DNA from: Theocolax elegans
Lineage: Eukaryota; Arthropoda; Insecta; Hymenoptera; Cerocephalidae
DNA length: 64,000 nt
Assembly (NCBI GenBank): GCA_026168455.1
Contig: CM047430.1
Span: 67,991,044-68,055,043 of the forward strand
Direction: 5' to 3'
Below, piece by piece: positions 37,128-49,385 of this stretch (position 1 is its first letter; the number at the start of each line of letters is the position of its first letter). The translations under genes were made by a program, and so were the position numbers. The notes under the pieces were generated by a model. It did no database searches. It saw only the letters and a list, made by a program, of their open reading frames with translations, and was not told where the DNA came from.

Positions 37128-39647
37128 GTGAGTATGCGAACGATCCACCGTTCCCCCGTGGGAGGAACTTCGTACCTACGATCTTTCCTCCCAGACTTTC
37201 ATTTCGCGAATTCATCATTATAATACTATTATTTCATTGTTTTAATGCGCTATTCACCAATTTTTACTATATTAGCCACCATCGGAAATAAAACCGTGCC
37301 TCATCCACAATTTATTTATCTATATAATTCACTGATAATATTAAATATTATAATAATAATAATTAGAAAAAGAAAAATAAAAATAAAAAATCTTTAGAGC
37401 CACGTAATATTTATTTATTTATATCAACTGAATATTTTGCCAATTGTATGCAAAGACAAATTTTATTAAATTCTGCTATATTTTATAGCAAATATTACAC
37501 GTATATAGGTATAAAGTAATATTTATTGTAAATCATTTTAAATGTTACTATAAACGTACAAATTTTTGCTATACAAATATAGTATTATATAAATTATATA
37601 CATATAAATAAAGTGATTTTTATTAAACGGTTTTTCTCACATACGTATCATTTATAATATGAACAAGCCGCATTTATTCAACTTATTTTACCTTCGATGC
37701 CAATGTTGTAAGTAGCTGCATAACCGATTGCGCACAACATAAAAATAAATAAAAAAAGTTTGCGCAACATAATTGTTTTAAGGCTGCTTTGCGGTATAAT
37801 TTAATTACTTTGTTATTTAAAAAGTATTATAACCGTCTGCAAATTAGTTTAATTTGCAACTTCCTGCTTAACCCGAATGAAGACATCAGTCGTAACCGTA
37901 AAAGACAATCATTCACTGCCAAAACGAAAACACCTTTCTCAATGTATATATAGTTAAATTCTAATGACATAACGAGTTTAGGCTACAAATTTCCGTACGT
38001 CAATGGGCTTTCGAAGGGGAAGTGACGTTTGAACATAGAAATAAAATATTCGTTAATTGCATACGTATTTTTTGCAAATGTACCGAATGACTGAGCGAAT
38101 CCAAGTATCGAGAACGCATACGAACATCTAAAGATACTAAGGGACTCAATTCCAATGCAATAATCGCGAGCTTGCTCCCGCTTTTCCAGTTGCTCGGGAT
38201 TCCAATCTCATCCCGAGCATTATTCATGCTTGAGGGCTTTGCTATTCACGCGAGGCGCACACTCAAATCGGCCTCGACTCATTAACGGATCTCTATCGTT
38301 TTATCTCTTTCTTCCTATATATATATATATATCTTCTCTCTTTCTCTCTTTCTTGCGTCAACAACAGACAGAGCAAACGAGAAAAGGATGAATATTTTTC
38401 TTTCCAAGACGCGAAGGAGAGAGCGATGGATATAGGAAAGAAAAGGTAAAATGAGAACAAAGAGGAAGAAGAGATTGATCAATAACTTTTTTTTCCATTG
38501 ACTTTACAATCATCTTGTGGTGAATTTTAGATTTTTTTACATTCAGTTTTTTTTGCATACTTTTGTTTATATGATTATTTTACTATTAATGTATAAGAAA
38601 TATTTCTTGAATTTAATTTATCGAACGATAATTAAGTGTATTCAATAATTTTTGTATTATGAATCAATACTCTTTATCCGTAATCCGTTTTTTGGGCATA
38701 TTGTTCTCGCCGTAGGATATTTCAAGGTACGAGTTTACTTAATGTAACCCGAAATTTCAGGAAGATCAAGTAAATGATTATTATCTTTAGTCAATTTTTT
38801 AAAATCATTTAATAATATATATAAAATTCTAAATATATAAAATATGTGCAAGTATAAAATAATAATAATATAATTAGTGATACATTTTTCTACAATAATG
38901 TAAATAAACAATTTATAAATCATTATTATCAAAGTATCGGTTAACGTGTAATGGATATACATATTTATAATTTTACATATCGGTAATCAGTGTAAAGAAT
39001 TTTATATTTATTTAGATCATTTGAATTTAAATGTACGAAAGCCCTGTTATTAATTTTGTTCAAACAATGCGCAGCAAGAAATCGATGAAAGTGCGGACAA
39101 AGTAATAAATAAACCTTTAAGGCCTTAGGCCACAGATTCGAGATTTATGATATTGTAATACCGTTATTTCTGGCTTAATAGTGGTAATCATTTTTTAATT
39201 TAGATTAAGAGATTTACTAATGCTTTATATTAACATTAAAATAGTTTTTTTTAGACGTCTTTTATGTATTTTGTGCCATCGAATTTGTGTTTTCCTTTGG
39301 TAATATTTCGAAAAGATTATAATTGTTAAGAATAATCGTATTCAACGTTAAAATAGTAGAGCACGTATAAAAAATTTAAAAAAGAAGGGATTTACGAAAT
39401 AGCGTATTAAATAATTATTAGGGGGAAGATTGTGAAATAATTTTGATTCAATTCATAGAGAAGTAACAACAACTGAAAAGCGAATAATAGTAATAAAAAA
39501 GAGGGGAAAAAGGTAGAAGGAGTCAGAGTGAGAGTACAGGACATATAAAAGCGAAAATTCCTTCGTTCGAAGTTTCGTTTCTGTAGCCTCGAAGGGGGTG
39601 TCTTCTCTCGGTGAAGGAGGTGGATGAAGCCGGTGGCGCGTGAGAGA

Positions 39648-40350
39648 CGAGAAGAGACGAGCTATATGAGGGTGGTACGATGGAAAAAGAAACGATGCGC
39701 GTCAGAGGAAGAGCGAGAGAGGTTGAGAGAAAAGGACGTAGAGAGGAGAAAAGAAGGGAAGCTGCCTCGGAGCTCGAGGGGAGACGGGGGTGGGTTCGAG
39801 TTTTTCTCGTTCCCTGCTTCCGTCTCCCGGGACGCGAGCTCGGAAATCTTTTTGCTCGCTCTCCGTCGGAGGATCAGACGTCCCACTTTATCTCTGGCGA
39901 GTCGTTCTCTCTCTCTCTCTCTCTCTCTCTTTCTCAGTCTCTCTCCCTCTCTCTTCCCCTCTCCGGGCGGCCCTCTTTCCGGAGGCGCGCTGCTCTATGG
40001 TCGATCACGTATAGGAGGAGCCCCTAGAACCGAGTGGAGTGACGCGTCGTGGAAGAGCCATTTGTCATCCATCAGCTCGCTCGGTCTCTCGACCCCCGGC
40101 TGCTTCGTCGCGCTGGTATATCCCGCAGATACTGCAACGGGCTCTGTACCTCTTATCTCCCTTCCCTTCCCTTCCCTTCCCTTCCCTTTACTTCCCTCTC
40201 CTCTCCACTCGTCTCCTTTCTTATGTGCATGTGTACATGTATACATATATGTGTGATCTCACAATCTCGCAGACTAGTTTCTCCTTTCGCGGTTCACTTT
40301 TCTTCACACTTTCGTCTATAGGTGATCCGACTATCACGATCTACTCATAA
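39648..40350. other. GC-richer block with CT and CCCTT tracts
   Basis: A 210-codon plus frame (39624-40256) and its overlapping companions cross a CT tract (about 39908-39932) and the CCCTT repeat, giving SLSLSL and SLPFPS runs. There is no recognisable domain, and I attribute the open frame to composition. Confidence 0.3.
40159..40196 (-). repeat. (CCCTT)n minisatellite
   Basis: Seven CCC runs are spaced by TT (the last by TTTACTT). The minus strand therefore carries GGG runs in tandem and could form a G-quadruplex. Confidence 0.85.
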
Positions 40351-40960
40351 TTTCCCAACACCTTTCTTTCTTATTTTACATTTTTTCCGCGTTTTTATCA
40401 TTGCGTTTCTCCTGGCGAGAGAAGAGCAGAGAAGAGTTTTCGTATCCTATACCAAACTCTGACAATCTATGAAATATACATATATATTCTCTTTGTCGGC
40501 TAACGATATTTTAAAACTTGCCCTACTTAACGAACAGACTGGACTCTACCATTTCCTATACGTACGCTCTATATCACTAAGAAAAATTATACATTAAAAA
40601 TTAATATAGGTATATTTAGTAAAATAAGAACGTACTTATAAATTATCGCAATTTTATATTTGTGTCCAATAGTCATTTTCAATACAATATTATAATTAAA
40701 TATAGGTATATTACTACAAAAATATATTAATTTTTAATAAACCGTTGTTTTCTACGCATATTTAAACAAAATTCAAGTATAGTAATAATTAGTTTTAATT
40801 TTTTCTAATAACTATACATACAACCATCTTTTCGAGAAATCCTTATTAGTAATCATTGAATTGCAACCCGCACAGCGCATGTATTCGATTAGTCTAGAAT
40901 AAACGACTCGAGATATTCACCGATAAAAGAATAAAAAAAAAAGAACAACAAGAAGAAGAA
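40351..40960. other. AT-rich noncoding stretch
   Basis: No gene or element is visible. Confidence 0.55.
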
Positions 40961-41531
40961 AAAAAAATGTCATTAATATATGTAATAAAACCGATACGGT
41001 CGATACGGGAGAGACGATTTTTCATACGGTTAATCAGTCGGGGAATTCACCCACGCAAAACGAACTCCGTGCGTTCTTTCCGCAATTTCGTTAAGAGTTC
41101 GACTCACGTCCGAGGCATACACGCGAAAGATCGATGGGAGCGAAAGCGTAGGTCTCCATCACGAGCGACACGTCACTCGCGCGCCAAGAATTCGAGTTGA
41201 TTGCACACGCTGGCACATAACGAGACTCGAAGCCACCCGCTACGTCCATCAGTGACTCGATTCATTTCGACTCTCAAGAGAGAGAGGGAGGCAGAGGGAG
41301 TAAGAGAGGAGAGAGAGAGAGAGAGAGGACGAAACTCACTCGTGCTCGGTTTATATATTCACCTTCGAAGCCACAAAAGGGGGAGAGAGAGCCGCGTGTG
41401 AAAGCTCGTTATTTAGAGGCGAGGCACCAAACCTGCTATAATCGATCTTGTATATACGACGCCGCGGATCGGCCGCGCGCTTTCTTGAAAAATCGTGGGC
41501 TCGGGCTTTTGACACGCGAGGCTTACTCGCT

Positions 41532-41563
<32 letters not shown>

Positions 41564-41640
41564 GCACACACCGAGGAACGGATTCATTTCGTATACCCTG
41601 CGTGATCAGTTTTTAAGCTTCGATCGACTCTACCTAACAT
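40961..41640. other. Moderate-GC block with GA and CA tracts
   Basis: Plus frames of 77, 66 and 93 codons (40967-41729) and a minus frame at 41351-41587 are unrecognised. A GA tract lies at about 41312-41327 and a CA tract at 41532-41559. Confidence 0.3.
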
Positions 41641-42253
41641 TATACCTACGGGATGTTGTTAAGTCATTATTGACACGACATAGAGCATATATATTAAACA
41701 GCTCGTTGAATACCAAATTATATGTATAGATATACTAAACAACTGAGAATTTACGTGCGTTTAAATATTTCTAATGTAACAGACGTCATATCCTACATAT
41801 ACTGCTTTGATAATAAATAATTTTATTTAATTGTTCAGAAAATTTATTTATATAAATAATATTTAACTATTGATACTTATCAAAATTAGTAAAAATTACT
41901 AGATTCGACATTACGTCATTAAAAGTAACAAGAAGGTGTACTTGAATAACGCGTTTCTTAACGTAATCGTGTTATGATCGACTCTTCGACTCTTTCTCTA
42001 TTTTCTGACCGTTCGAAAACGAGGCGCTTCCTTTACGCGCTCGAAGCTGGATATTTTGCAAAAAGAGAGATTATAATTGCGGGCAATACTCAAACAGGCA
42101 CGCACGCACACGGTTTATAAGAAAGAGTTGCCGATCCGAAGTCGCGATGTACGAGAACCGTCGAAGGTTAATACTTTAACCTACTCATTTTCGCTGCTCG
42201 TAAACTATTCATTTATACGGTCCTGTAATTTTCAACGGAACAACGGATTATTA
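41641..42253. other. AT-rich stretch left of the tandem duplication
   Basis: No gene is seen; this is unique flanking sequence ending at the first boundary CT tract. Confidence 0.5.
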
Positions 42254-42409
42254 TCTCTCTCTCTCTCTCTCTCTTACACCAGTCTCTCCACGGTATACCC
42301 GGGCGTCGTTTTCGGATCTTTTTCTTTATACCTATACACTTGCGCTTCTTCTCTTCCTCGTTTACTATATACCCTCTTAACCTCGCACGATCTTCCTCTC
42401 GGCGTGTAC

Positions 42410-42445
<36 letters not shown>

Positions 42446-44262
42446 CCTTCTTTCTCGTTACTTTTTTTATTCTATCTCTTTCTTTTTTACTCAAAGCGTT
42501 TTTGAGGCGAGGTGATTGACTCGCTTCAATTGCTTCCTTCGAATTGCTTCTTAAGAGACTCGTAACTCACTTCCCCGCGCAACCGAAACATTTTAATTTA
42601 ACAGTCCATTTGTAACCGCAGCCACTTTGCGTACCATTACGTAGGTAATAAGATTTTTACACCGCCTTTTCGAAATTTTATTTCTTATAAAGTAATACGC
42701 GCCGAACCAAGAGTGATTTTAACCTTTTTTTTTCAGATAATATAATAAGGGTATAATTTATGTAAACAGGTGAATATAAAATTTACTTACGCACTTGGTT
42801 CGTGCAGTTAAGAATTTTTGTATTTTCATCGAGTCTGTTACTTCTATTCGTACATCGAGAGTCGTTACGAGCGTTAATACGCTACAGAAGAAAAAAAAGA
42901 TGTTTAGATTTAATCTAACGGACCGACACATAAATATTTAATATTTATGTTTTAATATAGACATTAATTAAGATACATACATATATTAACAAGGTAAATT
43001 TATCAGACTATATGAATTTTAAATCAAAATGAATTATAAAATACACCACACGTTATTAAAAAAAAGAGGAATAATATCTTTTTCATAAAAACGCGAAAAT
43101 TCATGGATAAAAATGGAAAAACAACTCGCTCTAAATTATCATCACAGAGGTCTGTATACCTATATAGATATCGCTTGGCGAATCAACGATTCAAGCTCGT
43201 AGGGTAGTTAACTTATTAACAAAATTGCGCTTCGGTGTATAATACAAGAACGTTTCGCTTGCATCACGCACGTCGCGGTATAACAATTTTCAACCGCTCG
43301 TTGGGCTATCTGCATAATACAAGTCAAAGTTGTTGTTTCTTTTTTTTTCATGTTTTCTTTTCTTTTTCTTTTCTTTTTCTTTTCTTTTTTCTTCGTTTTT
43401 CAACCGCTCTCATCCACGCCGAAATATGCCGCGCAATCCGGTCTTTATAAACGCGGTCGCGCCTGATTTTCGATGTAAAATTATACTGGCCACCTAATGT
43501 CTTAACTGAAAACGCTTCGGAATCATTATCATAATTTCGGTATCACGTTTGCTCATCCTCTTATATACGGTGCAATCATCTTTCTGGGTGGCGTCGCGCA
43601 AATTATTGCCGCTTTTCATCGACGCACGATTGAGATATATCCATCCCACTCGGGTCTTTTATTTCGCGCGTGTATGCGCATCATGCGAAGAGGAAAAAAA
43701 AAAAGAGAAGAGAGTTTGTGAAATTGCTACGCAGTTATATGGCTGGCTCTTATGTACGTGAAATCTTTGTGTACTTTTACTCTTGAAATCATAAATTTAT
43801 ACCTCTTCAGGGATGCGATACATCGAGAGCAATTTAATTTTATATCGCAGTAGATTGCTTTACTTGTATCAAATTTTTACTCTATTTCGAATTTATCACT
43901 AATATATATGTTTCAATAGAGTTTAGTTTCAAGAATTCGTAAAATTAGAACCGGTGCAAGAACAATGGGCATATGTATAGTTTAAAGTAATACAATAGGA
44001 AAACTATTTTGCAAGAAACAACTAAAACAAAATCACCGTCCGTCCCCGATAATTATGCATTTGGAATTAAAGTACGATTGGGGCGGACACCTTATGTACC
44101 CGATTGCGAACGAAATTTCATTTACAGTCCGCAGGAGAGAAGGAAGGAGAGAGAACGGCCAACAAATATATCGCTAGCAATCTCAGACGACGTCGCGTCG
44201 GACGTCCTACCATTCGCTTCTCGACTATGCAAATCCTCCGCCTCTCTCTCTCTCTCTCTCTC
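42254..44262 (+). repeat. Tandem duplication, copy 1
   Basis: The unit 42274-44241 (about 1.97 kb) is followed head-to-tail by a near-identical copy at 44263-46226. CT tracts mark the left boundary (42254-42273), the middle (44242-44262) and the right boundary (46227-46240). Copies differ by an internal CT tract (about 30 against 24 bases near 42412 and 44402) and T-run lengths. Contents are a moderate-GC part, an AT-rich part and short unrecognised frames (for example 43549-43761). Confidence 0.95.
43353..43393. repeat. (CTTTTCTTTTT)n minisatellite
   Basis: Polypyrimidine repeat of about 11-base period, also present in the second copy at about 45338-45377 with a one-base difference in T runs. 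Confidence 0.8.
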
Positions 44263-46240
44263 TTACACCAGTCTCTCCACGGTATACCCGGGCGTCGTTT
44301 TCGGATCTTTTTCTTTATACCTATACACTTGCGCTTCTTCTCTTCCTCGTTTACTATATACCCTCTTAACCTCGCACGATCTTCCTCTCGGCGTGTACCG
44401 TTCTCTCTCTCTCTCTCTCTCTCTCGCTCCTTCTTTCTCGTTACTTTTTTTATTCTATCTCTTTCTTTTTTACTCAAAGCGTTTTTGAGGCGAGGTGATT
44501 GACTCGCTTCAATTGCTTCCTTCGAATTGCTTCTTAAGAGACTCGTAACTCACTTCCCCGCGCAACCGAAACATTTTAATTTAACAGTCCATTTGTAACC
44601 GCAGCCACTTTGCGTACCATTACGTAGGTAATAAGATTTTTACACCGCCTTTTCGAAATTTTATTTCTTATAAAGTAATACGCGCCGAACCAAGAGTGAT
44701 TTTAACCTTTTTTTTTCAGATAATATAATAAGGGTATAATTTATGTAAACAGGTGAATATAAAATTTACTTACGCACTTGGTTCGTGCAGTTAAGAATTT
44801 TTGTATTTTCATCGAGTCTGTTACTTCTATTCGTACATCGAGAGTCGTTACGAGCGTTAATACGCTACAGAAGAAAAAAAAGATGTTTAGATTTAATCTA
44901 ACGGACCGACACATAAATATTTAATATTTATGTTTTAATATAGACATTAATTAAGATACATACATATATTAACAAGGTAAATTTATCAGACTATATGAAT
45001 TTTAAATCAAAATGAATTATAAAATACACCACACGTTATTAAAAAAAAGAGGAATAATATCTTTTTCATAAAAACGCGAAAATTCATGGATAAAAATGGA
45101 AAAACAACTCGCTCTAAATTATCATCACAGAGGTCTGTATACCTATATAGATATCGCTTGGCGAATCAACGATTCAAGCTCGTAGGGTAGTTAACTTATT
45201 AACAAAATTGCGCTTCGGTGTATAATACAAGAACGTTTCGCTTGCATCACGCACGTCGCGGTATAACAATTTTCAACCGCTCGTTGGGCTATCTGCATAA
45301 TACAAGTCAAAGTTGTTGTTTCTTTTTTTTTTCATGTTTTCTTTTCTTTTTCTTTTCTTTTTCTTTTCTTTTTTTCTTCGTTTTTCAACCGCTCTCATCC
45401 ACGCCGAAATATGCCGCGCAATCCGGTCTTTATAAACGCGGTCGCGCCTGATTTTCGATGTAAAATTATACTGGCCACCTAATGTCTTAACTGAAAACGC
45501 TTCGGAATCATTATCATAATTTCGGTATCACGTTTGCTCATCCTCTTATATACGGTGCAATCATCTTTCTGGGTGGCGTCGCGCAAATTATTGCCGCTTT
45601 TCATCGACGCACGATTGAGATATATCCATCCCACTCGGGTCTTTTATTTCGCGCGTGTATGCGCATCATGCGAAGAGGAAAAAAAAAAAGAGAAGAGAGT
45701 TTGTGAAATTGCTACGCAGTTATATGGCTGGCTCTTATGTACGTGAAATCTTTGTGTACTTTTACTCTTGAAATCATAAATTTATACCTCTTCAGGGATG
45801 CGATACATCGAGAGCAATTTAATTTTATATCGCAGTAGATTGCTTTACTTGTATCAAATTTTTACTCTATTTCGAATTTATCACTAATATATATGTTTCA
45901 ATAGAGTTTAGTTTCAAGAATTCGTAAAATTAGAACCGGTGCAAGAACAATGGGCATATGTATAGTTTAAAGTAATACAATAGGAAAACTATTTTGCAAG
46001 AAACAACTAAAACAAAATCACCGTCCGTCCCCGATAATTATGCATTTGGAATTAAAGTACGATTGGGGCGGACACCTTATGTACCCGATTGCGAACGAAA
46101 TTTCATTTACAGTCCGCAGGAGAGAAGGAAGGAGAGAGAACGGCCAACAAATATATCGCTAGCAATCTCAGACGACGTCGCGTCGGACGTCCTACCATTC
46201 GCTTCTCGACTATGCAAATCCTCCGCCTCTCTCTCTCTCT
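44263..46240 (+). repeat. Tandem duplication, copy 2
   Basis: Near-identical second copy, offset 1983-1989 bases from copy 1. After the terminal CT tract the sequence changes to TCGAATGG and is unique. The frame starting at 44009 in copy 1 recurs at 45994 but then diverges at the CT boundary, so its C-terminus differs between copies, which argues against coding. Confidence 0.95.
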
Positions 46241-46740
46241 TCGAATGGGCCGTCGAGCAACCCTCACGGCCGAAGCTCCCTGTGCGCGAGGCTTGGCAGG
46301 CGACATGATTAAACACGGAACGTCGTTGTTCCTATCCCTTCTCCCTCTCTCTTTCTCTCCTGCGATTTCGTCCCCGAACTCTCGGAAACCAAAATGTATA
46401 TATATATACACATCGAGAGAGAGAGAGGGGGGGGGGGAGTGGGAGGGAGTTGCCCTCGCGCATTCAACGATGCGGCTTTAATCACTAGCCAAAACCCACG
46501 TGGCCCTCTCTCACTTCCTTTATACCATTCAATAATGCCCCGCCGCAACCCCTCCTCCCCATCCCTAAATCTCATTCCTCTCCCGGTTGGCAATTTATTA
46601 ACTGCTTTGTTTTCATTCCGCCGCGACGCCCCTGCGAGTATTTCATTATGCCCAGATTATCTTCGCTGTGTATGTGTACAAGCCGAGCGTTGAAATTTTC
46701 AAAAGTGGACGAATGCTTTTGTCGATCCTGTGTTACCGAG
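46241..46740. other. GC-richer block with GA and poly-G tract
   Basis: A TA run, a GA run and eleven Gs (46427-46437) adjoin. Frames on both strands (46089-46693) are unrecognised. Confidence 0.3.
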
Positions 46741-47640
46741 TATCCACTTCTGTGTATGTATGTATATATAGATGCGAAGAAATTATTTAATTCGTATCGT
46801 TTTTGTTAACTTTTCCATATAGCGCTCGTTTTACTCTCGTTTGCACAATGAAATAATACGAGGCTGTACGATTATTTGCTACGTCACAACTATTTATTCC
46901 ATTTCAACGTTTTTGCTATACTTTTCTTTTTTATCTAAATTTATTTTATCATGTTACAACGCGTACGTCATTTGCATTTACTTACCGTTTGAATAGTCGC
47001 CCCTTTTACAAAATGAACAAAAAATAGTGTTGCATTAAATAAATGGAAATTTCTTTACAAACGCAAATAAGCCATTTGTATGTACGTTTTTAATCATTCA
47101 CAAATTCTTTATTTATAATATTCATTACTTTTCAAGTTTAAATGTTTATAGAAGATTAATGATATTTATTATACTGAAAGCTAAATGTATCAGCCGTCAT
47201 ATAAAATAATAATTAATAATGTATTTTAAAAAGCTAATTTCTCTATAATGAGAACGTCGTATCGGCATGCATAAGGAAAATATATGTACGCAGGGAATTC
47301 GTATGTTCAATGAAAATGTAACGTTAGTGAAATAAACATCCATAATTTACGTAGTGAATGACGCAAATGATCGCTTCACTTAACGAACTTCCCGGCATTC
47401 AAAAGAATAAAACCAAAAAGAAAAAACAAAGCTCGTAAAACTTGTAAACAACTTGATATCCACCGTTTTGACGTATAATATGGCCAATTCATTCGTCGAG
47501 TCGTTGGAAGCAAACCCGCGCATCCATATTCATAGAGGTATAGAGGTCGAACAAAAAAATCATCCATTCGCGTAAATGATGGTATAATAAAATTGGCGCG
47601 CCAAACCATTAGATAAATAAATTCGGCTCGTAAAAGAGGT
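46741..47640. other. AT-rich noncoding stretch
   Basis: A 91-codon minus frame at 47376-47651 is hydrophobic and unrecognised; I see nothing else. Confidence 0.5.
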
Positions 47641-47905
47641 GAGCGATTCAATCGCGTCGACAGGGTAATATCGAGCGAGCGCGAGAGAGGAAGCGAGAAT
47701 GCAAGAGAGAGAAAGAGAGTGAGCGAGAGAGAGCGAAAGGGGGGGGGGGAGGTGCGAGCGCGCGACGCTATTAGGTTTACTCGCGGCGCGTTTGGCGATA
47801 AACGAGACGTTTAAAGGCTTAGGAGGAGAGAGGCGCGAGTAGTAGTCCTTTATACCGTTATGTTACGCGAGCGAGCGAGCGGTACATCCCCTTATAGCAT
47901 CACGT

Positions 47906-47968
47906 TTACGTTTACGAGCACCACTGCTGACGTTTACGAGCCACCGGCTGACGTACGAGCCACTTGCT
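47906..47968. repeat. Three-copy minisatellite of about 22 bp
   Basis: Units begin ACGTTTACGAGC, ACGTTTACGAGC and ACGTACGAGC and each ends CTG. They lead directly into the CTG tract. Confidence 0.75.
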
Positions 47969-47988
47969 GCTGCTGCTGCTGCTGCTGC
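47964..47988. repeat. (CTG)8 trinucleotide repeat
   Basis: Perfect CTG tract of about eight units following the minisatellite. In the three frames it would encode leucine, cysteine or alanine on the plus strand. No coding context is established. Confidence 0.9.
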
Positions 47989-48642
47989 ACCGCTTGCACT
48001 CTCTCTCTCTCTCTCTTTCCTCTCCCCTTCGTGCTTTCATTGCTTTCGCTCACGCTCTCGGCTCTCCTACGTATTACATCGCTACCCCCGCGAAATGCAA
48101 CCTTGACTTTCGCCCATTTCCTTTCGGCACACTCCCTACTTCCATGTACGATCTCACCCTATATATCCAAGAAGGTATCCTCCATTACAATCCTCTTCAG
48201 CCAGATTTACTCCGTTACGTGTTCTCGACGAGTTATTGATTTTTTCAAAAACATGTAAATTTATTTCCTACGATCTACCTCTTAATATTTTAGGCATCTA
48301 TTATTTTATAATTTATCGTGCAATAATTACGCATTTACTTAATCATATTTTAATACGCATTCAAACTTTTCAGTGTATATATTCATTCTATAAAGTCCTA
48401 ACTGAAAAGAAATTCTATAAGGTCCTATCTCAAAAAAAAAATTAGTCAGTATTATAAAGTCCTATCTCGGAATCATTTTATAAAGTCCTATCTCAAATGC
48501 ATTCAATAAAGTTCGATCAAAAAGTCATTTTTTTAAGCCCCCCCCCCCCCTTCCTTTAATACACTTTCTTCTGCTAACTTCATAAAATTATAATATATGA
48601 TAATTTATATATTTGAAAACTTTATGACAATAATTTTATAGT

Positions 48643-48684
48643 ATATTATATTATATTATTTTATATTATATTATATTATATTAT
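48643..48684. repeat. (TATAT)n microsatellite
   Basis: Imperfect five-base AT repeat within the element described above. Confidence 0.85.
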
Positions 48685-48985
48685 TTATTTATATTTATAA
48701 TTTATTTATTTGTTTCTCTTTAAAAAATTGCCGTTCTCATAACATTGAAGTAAAAGGTAACATTTTTTATTCAAATATCACAAATTTCAAAACTGAATCT
48801 AAAAAAAGTTGCGGCAGATTCAAGCCCATCTCTGTCGTCAAGTACATTTTAATGTCTTACTTTTTTATTTTCTTTTTACATGAATTACTTATATATTTTG
48901 ATCTCTTAATATCTCTTATATAATATATAGTATATATATATTAGATTATATATATTTATAATAGATCCAATTGGCAGAATATTTA

Positions 48986-49119
48986 CCCTAGTGGAAAAGT
49001 GAACATTTTTTGGTAAGTGAACGTTTTTCGGGCATTAATGTCGATTTATGGCCATTTTAATGGCAATGGCCATTCTGTCTAAAAACAACGTTTCATAAAT
49101 GATCGAATTTCCACCTGGA
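48986..49119. mobile_element. Short inverted-repeat element sharing the CCCTRGT motif
   Basis: CCCTAGTGGAAAA at 48986-48998 has an inverted partner TTTCCACCTGGA at 49108-49119. The ends resemble those of the 10648-11153 element. At about 134 bp it could be a truncated relative. No target-site duplication is evident. Confidence 0.35.
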
Positions 49120-49385
49120 TACAAAATTCAATTTTAATATTTTATATACTTATAAAATCTCGATAACGAGGTTAATGAAATATAATATATCGGTAAAAGT
49201 GTACTCTTTACATGAGCATTATTATCCGATTCTGCATATATATTTATTTTTAGATAAAGGTGTAAATATTATTTTTATAATTTATGTTTTTATAAAAAAC
49301 TTATTGTTTAATGATTTTGTAGCTTTCAAAATTTGAGATGATAGGACTTATAGAACTGACTTTTTCAGATAGGACTTTATAAAAT

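Larger units (their letters stand above)
34089..39647 (+). repeat. Triplication copy C (segments y and z, direct)
   Basis: Segment y (34089-39609) and segment z (39610-39641, plus the GAGAGA used at junction 1, to 39647) run into unique sequence on the right. This copy appears to carry the original right-hand junction. Offset from copy A is 11,461-11,465 bases throughout, showing that indels are few. It lacks segment x, which places the second breakpoint inside the original sequence at 22624. Confidence 0.95.
47641..48240. other. GC-richer block with GA, poly-G, minisatellite and CTG tracts
   Basis: The plus frame of 132 codons (47860-48258) consists largely of repeat translation (TFTFTSTT, a cysteine run from the triplet repeat, SLSLSL). 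I do not call it a gene. Eleven Gs lie at 47739-47749. Confidence 0.3.
48385..49385. mobile_element. Element with repeated subterminal inverted motifs
   Basis: The left end has about five degenerate units of the form ATTNTATAAAGTCCTATCTC at about 48385, 48412, 48451, 48475 and 48501. The right end has two inverted units (49334-49355 and 49366-49385). Right-end order and spacing match the left when complemented, including an AGTCAG-containing linker. This is how a TIR made of tandem subrepeats would look. The interior holds thirteen Cs (48538-48550), a (TATAT)n tract and a smaller inverted pair at 48986-49119. There is no transposase frame and no clear target-site duplication. Confidence 0.5.

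Noticed and set aside
22189..39647. Missed-adapter long-read palindrome as the sole explanation of the triplication
   Set aside because: Not excluded, but less favoured: the 29-base and 436-base offsets and microhomology at both junctions do not fit symmetric read fold-backs.
39624..40256. 210-codon frame right of the triplication
   Set aside because: Crosses CT and CCCTT repeats; companions are open in the other frames, so composition explains it.
48385..48521. CRISPR-like spaced repeats
   Set aside because: Units are degenerate, spacing is irregular and AT-rich, an inverted set lies 0.8 kb away, and the genome is eukaryotic.
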